From: Phanerochaete sordida
Taxonomy: Eukaryota > Basidiomycota > Agaricomycetes > Polyporales > Phanerochaetaceae
Direction of reading: 5' to 3'
NCBI GenBank assembly: GCA_019973155.2
Contig: BPQB01000046.1
Span: forward strand, 62,001 to 126,000
Length of the DNA stretch: 64,000 bases
Made by a program: the position numbers and the translations under genes. The notes beneath the pieces are model-generated. The model had not been told where the DNA came from. It worked only from the letters and a program-made list of their open reading frames with translations, and did no database searches. Shown here in pieces: positions 41,435 to 54,688 of this stretch (position 1 is the stretch's first letter; every line of letters starts with the position of its first letter).

Positions 41435-44377
41435 CTGTGCCCACAGCGTTAGACAACCCGGAAAGGATTGATCGACGACGTTGTGAGACAGCAGGACGGC
41501 TCACGGTGTGAGGGGACGCTGGCTGTCGGCGGAGGTAGGAGATGTGCGGGGGTGGGTTGAGATGGGGCAGCCCCTCGCAGAGGTCTTAAGTCTATCAGTG
41601 CCCAGCCGGGGGTCATGTCATCGTTGATCGAGAGCTGACCAGATTTAATTCGGACGCCTGCACCTTTCTGTTCGCGCCCAGCGGCACGTAATCACGCCTC
41701 GCGACGGGGTGAGAAGATGCACTACATCTCCAGCAGGGTCTGCACGAGGGTCGCACAAATTTCAGACCAGGCGGGCCGCATTGCTGCTCGTTTCAATGTG
41801 CACACCCTGCATGACGTGTGTGCAGCGGTGGCCCGTCTCACAGCTGCACGTCCCCGTGGATCCGGGATCCACGTCTGCCATACGCCGTCGGTGCTCGCCG
41901 GCATGCGACGAAGCGGACGGTGCTGAGACATGGGTGGGCCTCTCCGCGCGGGGGGATTCGTCGGGGATCGAGCTCTTACTCAATGCGTGTGCCTCCCGCG
42001 GAGCCGTCGTGTCTCGGTGCCTGCTGGGGCCTGGTGGCCGTGCGAGGATCCTCACCTGCAGCGTGCGTTTGATAGCAGGCGGGACAGGGGAGAGGCGGGG
42101 AGACATGTGCCTCAACCACCTATTCCAAATCCAGCCTCCATCAATTTCGGCAACCGCGCTCATCCCCGACTTGTCTGCGCTTCAACCAACGCTGCACCAC
42201 CGCACGCCCCCAAGGCCACCCGGGAGGCTGCTGCTCGCGGCCAGCGAGCCCGCCGTGCGCTTTTCTTCTCTCGCTGCTCGTCGCGGACTGACTCTGGGCT
42301 AGGCACCGAGACTTGTCACAAAGTTGCGCCGCGCAATGGGCAAGCGCGCGTTCGCTGTCCTTCCTCAACGGGACAAGCCTCTCCGAGGTCCTCATCCCAT
42401 TGCCATCCGCAACACACGTAATATACCCGTTTTCTACGGTGATATTGCACAGTGCAGGTCTCTACATTTTAACCGGACCCGAGGCTGTGACCGTCGCCAA
42501 GCTGAAAAGGCGACAGGCCCTCGCCTGCATCAGGGCGTCCGCCAATTTCTCTCCATAACACCCATCTTCCCAGCACACGCCTCCGGGTCCCCCTGTCTGC
42601 GCGGCGAACAGTGCACTCTTCTTGCTAGGCTACTACTTCCACGCCTAGCTATGTATGGAATCCGCGCGGACGCTGGCCAGACGGGGCCTATCGCGCGCTC
42701 GAAGGCGCCGTACGTCTGCGATTCTATACACACTGCCACCGCAGGCCCACCACCGTGAGCGAGCGAATGCCGTAAGTTTCCCGTTCCTCCTCCCGTCTCA
42801 GCGGCCTTCCTTGCCACCCCATATCATCTCTGCGGGGTCACCTGTGCCCAGGGCCGACTGCAGCGCCCCCGAGATAGGCAGGGGCACTCCGCGGGCACTC
42901 CTACAATGTCACAGTCGTCGCCATTATTCCGGTTCGACCATGCCCTTCGCTGCTGCGCCGCCCGCCCCCAGCCTCGCCGGAAGCTTCCTCGGCGTGCGTC
43001 CGCGGCAGATTATACACCAGGGCCATCTGCCCCGCTCGCTAGAAGCCGGGCATGCTCGAGCTCGCGTCAGCTTCCCCTGCGCATCGTCGCCTTCCAGAAC
43101 GAGCACGGGAGCCGAGCAGAAATCAGCGTGGCCGAGAGATGTGGCCAGGAAGGAGGGGCACACGTGCCTGCGCCGAGACAGCCGCAGACAAGGTTGCCCA
43201 GGGCAGTCGCGCCTGTCACCCGACGGCCACTCGACTCCTTGGCTACGACACACATGCCCTACCCGCACAGACCGCGCTGACAGCACCCAAACGTGCCCTC
43301 TGTAATTTTCTTGGCCCTGCCCAGCTCGGGAACCGACGTCGCCCTCGCTTCCCCTCCCACAACTATCTCCCGGTTTACCGCGCGGTCGGAGGTATCGCTG
43401 CGCCGTTAGGACACTAACGGCGACAGGGCATGGGTCATTGGGTGCGTCTGCGTCTCGGAGGAGAAGGTTTTTTCACCCAGGTGAGAATTCGTCCTCCCCG
43501 CCCAGGAGCACCAACTGAATGTCCTCCTGCCGTCCACCCGACCCACCGCGCTGTGCTCCGCGCTGAACATATCAGAACCTCGACGGCTTAGGCCTGGAAG
43601 CACCCGCGGTGGCCCCCCGCCATATGCCTGCGTCGCTACCCCGTGTCTGCGCGATGCAGCTAGAAGCGTTCCCCGGCTGGTGCACGCCTTCCCAGGGGCA
43701 CCGCGGTGCCGTCCAGGCCCCCGGCATAAACCTGCAAAACCGACTCCGACATGGGCATCTTTCTGTCGAGATGGCTGCGCAGCGCACGGCGAGATCCATC
43801 GCGCGGACGATGTCACAATCGATTTCCGCGCGCATTTTCCAATTTATATTTTGCCGTGCGTCCGGTGCCCGCGCACGGGACACGCTGGGCACGGCCGCCC
43901 GCGCGCCGACGGCCTGCGCGCGGGCGTGCCCCCGGCCCCGCCCAGCGAATATTGAGGCAAGCGGGGGCTGGGCATGCACAGAGCGAATTTTGCCGCCCAG
44001 CAGCCTTTGCGCGCGCGCGCGCTCGTGCCAATGGGGTGCCGCTGCGCGGCCAAGAGGAAGCTGCCGGCTGGGCTCAGTTCTGCATGGTCTGGGCAGCGCA
44101 CCGCGCGAGGCCTCACGCACTCACGTCTGGCAGCACAATCGCTATCGGGGCGCTGCTCATGGCTCCCGTGAACTCCCGCCGCCGCTCGTGGCAGATCGGC
44201 GCGGCGGAGCCCACATTGACAAACCAGCATCGGGCAGGCGCTGTCATGCTCATGTAATGCGGCAGGTGCGTCGGGCGCGGCTTAGATTATGCGTCATATA
44301 TGAAGCGGCACGCAAGGGTGTACAAAGCAATGGAACGAGACGGGTGGCACAGGGCTGCGACGGCCGACGGGCCAGTG
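41435..44377. other. 2.9-kb gene-poor region
   Basis: It may include the 5' exon or promoter of the Cys-rich gene at its left end and the 3' UTR of YME1 at its right end. ORFs occur in all frames, but none shows conserved motifs, a consistent splice pattern or a signal peptide. They are mostly Arg/Ala/Pro/Gly translations of CG-rich DNA. A short AT-rich island occurs near 43835-43860, and a 19-bp palindrome at 41855-41873. I see no transposon ends. Confidence 0.5.
41855..41873. repeat. 19-bp perfect palindrome
   Basis: CGTGGATCCGGGATCCACG: two 9-base arms around a single G. It lies in the gene-poor region, about 420 bp upstream of the Cys-rich gene start. Confidence 0.6.
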
Positions 44378-47645
<3,268 letters not shown>

Positions 47646-48393
47646 CTGCGGACGCGACGTGATTAGTGTTGTTCGGTTTTACCGGGGGTCGCGGGGCTCA
47701 CGAGAAGGGAACTCATCCTGGGAGGATGGCCAGCCGCAGCGGCAGCGCTGACGACGAGAAGGCCAAGAGTGGTGGATGAGCGAGAGAGGGCGGGACGGAG
47801 CGAGAGGAAAAGTCGGAGGGTCGAGTGTAATGTGCACGTGCCACGACGCTCCGGGAAACACCACGCAAGCCCACGGCAGTCCCCGGCGCGTCTCCTTCGT
47901 GGCGTTAGACGCCGCACGCTTAACCATCCCTCGTCAAAGCGCGCCCTTCCCAGTATCCTTCGAGCACACACACCGTGCCTGCAGCCATTCCGCGCACCGA
48001 AACAACTGCTATTTTCGAATGCATAGACACGGCATGGGTATAGCACCGGTGGGCACTGCCATGAGATGTGACGCTGCCTCTGCTTGGTCTCAGACCAGAG
48101 AAGCAGGGCGCTGACCCCATCCACGCCATGCACGACGGAATAAGAGTCCGGCGAGGACTTGCCGCACCGAGCCTTTACGCTCCTGAAAAATTATTTGCTC
48201 AGCTCGGCCCTCCGTTTTGGCGTCTCGTACGAAACCCTAACCCCGGGTTTATGACGCACCGGGTGTTTCAGGCCGATGTTGCCGAACTCCACGTCTGCAT
48301 CGCTGCAGCAATGGTCGCACTGCTGCCCTGAACAGCCTTCTTCAGAATGTCACTGGGCCCAACACCTGGGCGACCATACTCTATCATTCCATC
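47646..48393. other. Divergent promoter region (YME1 / DUF726 gene)
   Basis: 748 bp between opposite start codons. No supported gene; ORFs on both strands have no recognisable motif. It presumably contains two promoters and leaders. Confidence 0.4.
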
Positions 48394-50293
48394 ATGCCAG
48401 AGAAACATGGTGACCTAACCAAAGTAACACCGCCAACCGACCTGCAGGCCGCTCAGCTGCAGGCCATCTTCGAGCACGTCTTCCGTCGACTGGCCTCGCA
48501 CAGAAACAAGGCAGAGATCTACGCCACAAACGAGTATGCGCTCTCCGGGAGAGACAGGGACGTTATGGCCGCCGTCAGGGAGGCACACATCGCCGAACTC
48601 AACCGGTGGGCGCAGGAGCTTCTCGGTCACACATGGACGGCCTGCCAGGAGCCGGGTGGGGGTGAGCAACAGCTTCCTGGAACTTCCACGTCAACTCCGC
48701 TGACCCCAGCACCCCGATGCAGGGAAATGCCCGATGCTCGATGCACTGGCTGATACGTCCACCATCGGACTGCCGTCGCTGCCGGACGAGGCGCACATCA
48801 ACCAGACCTTACAAACCGTGCTCTTTCTCCATTTGACCACGTCCAAGACGTACCACGCCCACACCCGGGCCTTCCTCGCCTCTTTCGTGCATGTGGACGA
48901 AGATGCCGTCGCCGCGACGCTCAAGGACCCGGAGCGCGCGGTCCAGGAGGCGGAGCGCAAGTCCAAGACGCAGCGCGCCACGGAGCAGCACGCCGCGCGC
49001 AACCGCACGCTCCGCCGCGTCGGCGTCGGCGTCGCCGCGGTGGGCGGCGGCGTGCTCATCGGGCTCACCGGCGGGCTCGCCGCGCCGCTCGTCGGCGCCG
49101 GCGTCAGCACGGTCCTCGGCTGGCTCGGCGTCGGGGGCACCGCCGCGGGCCTGCTCGCGAGCGGCCTCGCAGGCTCCTCCGTCGTCTGCGGCGCGCTCTT
49201 CGGCGCGTACGGCTCGCAGCGCTCGGCGGAGATGGTCGCGCGCTGCACGCGCGAGGTGCGCGACCTCGCGCTCGAGCCCGTCGCGCGCCCGCGCGAGACC
49301 CTGGCGGTGCGCCTGTGCGTCAGCGGCTGGCTCGCCGCGCCCGCGGACGTCGCCGCGCCGTGGACGGTGCTCGGCGGCGACGACACCTTCGCGCTGCGCT
49401 GGGTACGTCTGTCTCGCCGCGCGCCGCGCGCCCGCTGACACCGCGCGCAGGAGGTCGAGGCGCTGCTGCAGCTGTCCGACGCGCTCGCGGCGCTCGTGCA
49501 GACGGAGGCGATGCGCTTCGTGCAGGCGCAGATCGTGAAGCGCACGGTCTTCGCGGCCCTCTTCGCGGCGCTCTCGCCCGCGGTGTGGCTCAAGATCCTG
49601 CGGGTCATCGGTGCGCAGCCCCCGCGCCGCGCCGGCGCCGCGTGCTGACGCGCGCCGCCCACAGACAACCCCTGGATGGCCGCGAAGTCGCTCGCGGCGA
49701 AGGCGGGGCGCGTGCTCGGCACGCTGCTCGCGGGGCGCGTGCTCGGGAGCCGCCCGGTCACCCTCGTGGGCTACTCGCTCGGGTCGCTCGTCATCTTCGA
49801 GGCCCTCCAGTTCCTCGCGCGCCTGCCGCCCGCCGAAGGACCGGTCGCGGGGCTCGTGCAGGATGTCTACCTCTTCGGGGCGCCCGTGCCCGCGGACGAG
49901 GCCCAGTGGGCGGCCGCCCGGCGCGTCGTCGCGGGGCGCCTGGTGAACGGGTACGCGACGCAGGACTACGTCCTCGCGGTCCTGGCGCGCGTCTCGCACA
50001 TGAGCTGGGGCATGGCCGGGCTGCAGCCGGTCATGGTGCAGGGCGTCGAGAATGTCGACTTCACGGAGGAGGTGGGAGGGCATTTGAAATGGCGTGGCAT
50101 GGTCGGGCGATGCCTGCAGATGTGCGGTGCGCCGGGCGTGGTCGATTCGGAAGTCGAGCTGCAACTTCAGCGGACGGCGCAGAAGATCGCAGCAGACACT
50201 GATATGAGCCAGGGCGAGGCGGAGAAGGTCATCGAAGCCGGCCCCGGAGACGGCGCAGAAACACCTCCCAAGGGTACACCTAGCGTCAAGTAG
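48394..50293 (+). CDS. DUF726 / TMCO4-like alpha/beta-hydrolase membrane protein
   Basis: Four exons (48394..48661, 48723..49402, 49451..49610, 49665..50293) encode 578 aa. A helical N-terminal region (QAIFEHVFRRLASHRNKAEI, MLDALADTSTIGLPSLPDEA) is followed by two long Gly/Ala-rich hydrophobic segments (VGVGVAAVGGGVLIGLTGGL, LGVGGTAAGLLASGLAGSSV). The hydrolase half carries the nucleophile elbow GYSLGS in TLVGYSLGSLVIFEAL, and the downstream blocks DVYLFGAPVPAD and RLVNGYATQDYVL. This order is that of the DUF726 family (human TMCO4, yeast Mil1), thought to be membrane-bound lipase-like proteins. GC content is very high in exons 2-4, which creates a 591-aa antisense shadow ORF. The C-terminal tail is acidic and disordered. 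Confidence 0.85.
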
Positions 50294-50460
50294 GAGCTGC
50301 GGCCGATGTATAGCATGCAGTTCGATCGGACCGTAGGAATATACCAGAAGAAAATAATGTATTTTACTACATTGCAAAGTCCGTGGTACTGAAGTCCGAC
50401 AGCATAGGAGAAGCAAAGTCCATAAACAGGAGCAAGTCATGACAGCATCGTACAATCCGT

Positions 50461-51768
50461 CTAGAGTTTCAGCGATTTCAACAGCGACGACAAATTCAGG
50501 CTCCCGAGATCGATACCGGCCTGCTTGAGCAAGCCCTGCAAAGGAGGATAAGCGGCTGGCAGACGGGTGACGTTGGATAGGCACTTACAGCAACCTCGTC
50601 CTCGGTGATCGGGCAGGTGAAGCTCGCCGAGTTCTTGATTGTTGGCTTGATTGGTATGAACAGCACTTTGAAGTCGAGCTGTGAAACGGGAGTCAGCGCT
50701 GATGCAAATGCGATGCCCTCCGCGACGCTCACATGGATCTCGTAGTTGACCTTCAGCTGCGAGGCCCCCGAGCCCAGGAAGCCACACTTCGTGGCGATAT
50801 CGCGGAGGATGTTGTAGTTGGGGTCAATCGCGAACGTGTAGTTCAGCGTGAACGGAAGTGTGAAGTTCGTCTGAGCTTTGCTGGCGATGTTCAGGCCGCG
50901 CAAGACGCCACCTCCGATGTCAGTGTTGTTGGTACTCGTGGGGTAGAAGATCTTCACGTCTATGAGCATGGCATATTATTCGAGCATGATTAAGACTCAC
51001 GTCGGCATCGATGGTGTCGAACTTCACAGAGAAGTAGTTCGGGTTGTTGACGCTTTACACGGAATGAGGCCAGTGTCGTAGCACACAGACAGGTCGTCAC
51101 TCACGAGATTGGCACTTGCAGGTTAACAGCAATGCCATCGCTCTGGAGCTGGAACTACACCAAAATCGCGTGAGACTAAGTGGAGGAACCGCAGCCGGGC
51201 TGTACTCACGGCACTTCCATTCGTCACAGGAGTGACGTCTCCAATCTCGACGTTTGGCGGTTCAATCCACTAGCGAGAGGTCAGCAGGCGAGGGGTAAAT
51301 GACGTCGAGCGACGTACCAGGACCAGGGAAAGCACGATGCTGATCAAGAGGAAGACGAAGATAAGGAGGGTGCAGCAGAAGAACCGTCCGCAACACCGGA
51401 GGCCGCCGCCGGCCGTCCACAGGTTTCCCTGGTGCTCGTGCCTCCACCGCTTCATGGCACGCGGAGATCGTCTGCAGCGCAAAAGTGTCGGCCATGAACT
51501 TTCGAGGTCACATCGAAGGCACAATGACGTACCCTGCAGGCACATCCCTGGTTGTAGCATACGCATTCGTCTCTTTCTCCGTGACTGGAGGTGGCGGCGC
51601 GATGGGCTCGTCTCTGTATTCGGCATCCTGGTACCCTCCTTGCTCGTAGGACCGATGCGGTGCAGCATTGTCGTACGGATTGAAGGCTCCGTCTGCCTGA
51701 TCCGCGCCGTAGAACTGCTGCGGCGGAGGGTATGTGTCGTTGCGTCCCCGGTACTGGTCGTAAGACAT
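50461..51768 (-). CDS. LEA2-like single-pass membrane protein
   Basis: Eight exons (51533..51768, 51318..51471, 51210..51269, 51105..51154, 51001..51052, 50733..50951, 50589..50678, 50461..50535) encode 311 aa. An N-terminal Tyr/Pro/Gln-rich cytosolic part (MSYDQYRGRNDTYPPPQQFY) precedes a Cys-flanked membrane span (CCTLLIFVFLLISIVLSLVL). An extracytosolic beta domain follows, with NVEIGDVTPVTNGSAFQLQS, PISVNNPNYFSVKFDTIDAD, IFYPTSTNNTDIGGGVL and FTLPFTLNYTFAIDPNYN. This resembles LEA-2/NHL-type domains found in fungal vacuolar or plasma-membrane proteins; the role is unknown. The intron at 50679..50732 is 54 nt and in frame. The acceptor at 50952 (GAAG) was chosen because the nearer ones break the frame. 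Start 51768 is the first ATG. Confidence 0.75.
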
Positions 51769-52201
51769 GGCGATGGGCAAGGTGACGGCGAAGAAGAAGG
51801 GCTCAAATTGTTTACACTGCGTGGGATGGTGGTGGTAGCGTCCAGCGCCCTGGTTACTGCGGGGAACAGCCTCGCCGCCACTTTGTGCGGCGAACGCGAG
51901 CGCTCTATGCCCACGTGGTTTTCACTCCACGCGCTTCGATCTCCCGAGATCTCCTCACAAAATCCCAGATCTCAGCCGTCGGCCCAAAACTTTTTGTGAG
52001 CGTGTCCAGTCCGCTGTGCGACGTGACGATATATGCGCCGTGCTTGTGGTACCAATACAGAAGCAAATACAGGCCATCCTCTTTCAAGTTCCAGCAATGC
52101 AATGGTTATATTTGAACAGTATGGTCACAGAGGAATGTAGCGATAGACGAGTGGCGAGCGATCGACAGTGCAGGTGAGAGTTCGTGGAAAGAGCATGCAG
52201 C
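51769..52201. other. Intergenic (LEA2-like promoter / Ran 3' UTR)
   Basis: 433 bp with no gene. It is AT-richer near 52000-52130, consistent with a 3' UTR of the Ran gene. Confidence 0.4.
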
Positions 52202-53320
52202 TTAGAGATCGTCGTCCTCCTCGGGAAGAGGGACGGACTCGGCCTATCAATGACAATGTCAGCAATCCGCTAGGGCGAAGGATACACTGATGCTACACAC
52301 CTGGGCCAATTCCCGCTGGTACTGCTCCATCAATAGTGGGTCAACCTCAACCTCAGCGGGCTTGAGTGCTGGCGCAGCGACGAACTCAAGGCTGGGGTTG
52401 CTGTACAGGAAAAGTCAGCTACCATGAAGATCAATCGATTCCCCGATATGTAGCGTACCCGACGAGCTTGCGAGCGAGCCACAAGAATGGCTTTTCGAAG
52501 TTGTAGTTCGACTTCGCCGAGATCTCGAAGTACTGGATGTTCTTCTTCCTGTGGAACGTCACGTGGGAAGTCTTCACCTTGCGCTCCTACAACGCGGTGC
52601 GAGCAAATGCAGTGAGCACACTGTGGCCCTCATTTTTATCTGATGTGTTCCGTACCTTGACGTCCACCTTGTTACCGCAAAGAACAATGGGGATGTTCTC
52701 GCAGACACGCTCGAGGTCACGGTGCCAGTTGGGAACGTTCTTGTAGGTGATGCGGGAGGTGACATCGAACATGATGATACCACACTGGCCCTGGATGTAG
52801 TAACCATCGCGGAGGCCACCGAACTTCTCCTGTCCGGCAGTATCCCAGACGTTGAAGCAGATGGTGCCGAAGTTGGTGGAGAAGGAGAGCGGGTGGACCT
52901 CGACACCGAGAGTTGCTGAACAGCCACACGACGTCAATAGGCGCGCCACAGGGTCGCGCAGGGAGCGACATACCGATGTACTTCTTCTCGAATTCACCAG
53001 TCAAGTGGCGCTGCAAGGGCGGAAGTATCAGCACGCGATCTCGTTATGATCAGAGCTCGGACGACCCGACGCACCTTGACGAAGGTGGTTTTGCCAGTGC
53101 CACCGTCACCGACTGCAGCATATCACAGAGTCCATATCGCGAGGCAAGGAGCATCGATATGAGTGAAAAACGCAAGAAACGCGCGAATTTACAGCGTAGA
53201 CCGCATCGATGAGCGAAAAACGAATGAGAGGCGCAAATATCAGCATAGTCCACAAACATGAGCACCAAACGACGCACCGAGGACAAGCTTGAATGTGGGG
53301 ATCGTCGTCTGCTCAGCCAT
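52202..53320 (-). CDS. GSP1: Ran GTPase (Gsp1)
   Basis: Seven exons (53278..53320, 53075..53112, 52974..53010, 52656..52915, 52459..52586, 52301..52400, 52202..52243) encode 215 aa, the family length. G1 is GDGGTGKT, switch [21 protein letters not shown]4 NKVD (LCGNKVDVK) and G5 ISAKS. The acidic C-terminus [10 protein letters not shown]...LPEEDDDL is the Ran-specific tail. Ran drives nucleo-cytoplasmic transport and spindle assembly by its GTP gradient. All diagnostic residues are present. The first intron (53113..53277) is 165 nt, about three times the local norm, and contains an imperfect direct repeat. Confidence 0.97.
53151..53222. repeat. Imperfect direct repeat in the first Ran intron
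   Basis: GCATCGATATGAGTGAAAAA at 53151-53170 and GCATCGATGAGCGAAAAA at 53203-53220 flank an AAACGCGCGAATTTACAG block. No complete snoRNA box set could be identified. Confidence 0.45.
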
Positions 53321-54688
53321 GGTGTTTCTATAGGTGACGAGAGCGAGGAGAGAGAGGGAAAGTAGAAAGTGGAGAGCAAGATGAAAGTTGCAGACAAGGC
53401 TGGATTTACGGGCCACAACTTTGAAAGTCTGCCTATTATGTAAGCAGCACGTGATTGGTCAACGACGCGCATAACACGGCCCCGCGACGCGTCCACATCG
53501 TCATAGTGACTCTCGTCAGTCCTAGGAACCTTTGTAGCCATTCAGTCACATAGTGTTGCTCTAGTCAATATCGAAGGTTTTACGACAGTTTATATTTATT
53601 TGACACTTCCGGTGTAGACATCAGCTACAGCAGTTCAGCAGCCTCCCAAATATACCGGTTTGCTATGGAGAGAACCTGTTGCTATTGAATACGCTGTGTC
53701 GACAGCTGCCTTGGGAGCAACCTAGCTGTCAATGAAGTCAGGGTTCTCGTGTCAGAGCTGGTGACATCGTCCCACGGTTATTTTTGCACTGCGATGCGTC
53801 GAAGTGTGGGCACGACTGCGTAGCTCGCCTCGAGAGTAGCAAACATCGTACTCTCGAGGCCCATCTAACGTCCAGTTTATATGTGAACACTGGCCGGCAA
53901 TTTTCGAGGACGCCAAACTCCTATCCGCCCATGGATAAGCAGTTTTACTACCGAAGGTGCTGGCTTGCGTACCTCTGCTCGTCTCCGCTCCACGCCCGGA
54001 AGCGTCTCGCCGGTCATCTCGCCGGTCAGCAACCTTTTTGTGCACGTTGCGCGAGGGCCATTCCTGTTTCGGAAGATCTGCGTCCGCGCACGCGCTGGTT
54101 AATGAGTCATGCACGCCGCCGGCCAGAGGCTGCCGCGGACCAGATAGAACAGGATGCCTGACGCCTGGCGTATGGCCGCACTGGCGAAGGCTGAACGGCT
54201 TCCCACAGCATGCCGAACGGGGCTGGAGAAGGACTACCCGCGCTGGGGCCATGCCCCACAGGAGTTGGCGACCTTCGCTGGCTTGTGGTTGTGGTCCATG
54301 GTGGCAAGCGAGCGGCGAGACGTCTAAACTTTGAACCGTGTCAGAGCGACCGCCGGATCTGGCGCCGGAGGAACGACGTGGGTGGAAGCTGGCGGGCCGC
54401 GAAAGGTTGAAAGTCAGCGCAGTGGGCGGCCGGAGACGGGGCCCCGGCACTGGCACGGCATGGCTTGTGACCTCGTTGCGCCGCGTCTGCCGCCGAGGTG
54501 CCGGGCGAGGACCCATACAGATCATTTCTCGCAAAGTCGACTCTGCGAATCGCAATAAGTATGAGGATTCCCTCAGCCTTTCTTCCTCGCTCCCATCTCG
54601 TGCTCCTCGCCAGTCGCTGACCGTCGGTCCCCCTGCACCAGAAGTGCCCCTGCCCCCAGCACTTGGTCAATCCCGACTCGAGAACGCT
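53321..54688. other. 1.4-kb intergenic region between Ran and the MFS gene
   Basis: No supported gene. Several overlapping ORFs on both strands between 53.75 and 54.6 kb have no family resemblance and no consistent splice sites. It contains a perfect hairpin at 53827-53860. The divergent promoters of Ran and the transporter must lie at its ends. Confidence 0.45.
53827..53860. repeat. Perfect 12-bp inverted repeat with 10-nt loop
   Basis: GCCTCGAGAGTA, loop GCAAACATCG, then TACTCTCGAGGC. All 12 pairs match. It lies about 500 bp upstream of the Ran start and 830 bp upstream of the MFS start. Confidence 0.75.

Noticed and set aside
41000..44300. Transposon or retroelement in the gene-poor region
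   Set aside because: No reverse transcriptase, transposase, terminal repeats or target duplications could be seen.
48809..50584. 591-aa minus-strand ORF opposite the DUF726 gene
   Set aside because: Runs across two plus-strand introns and GC-rich exons; composition is mostly Arg/Ala/Glu/Leu with no motif, so an antisense artefact.
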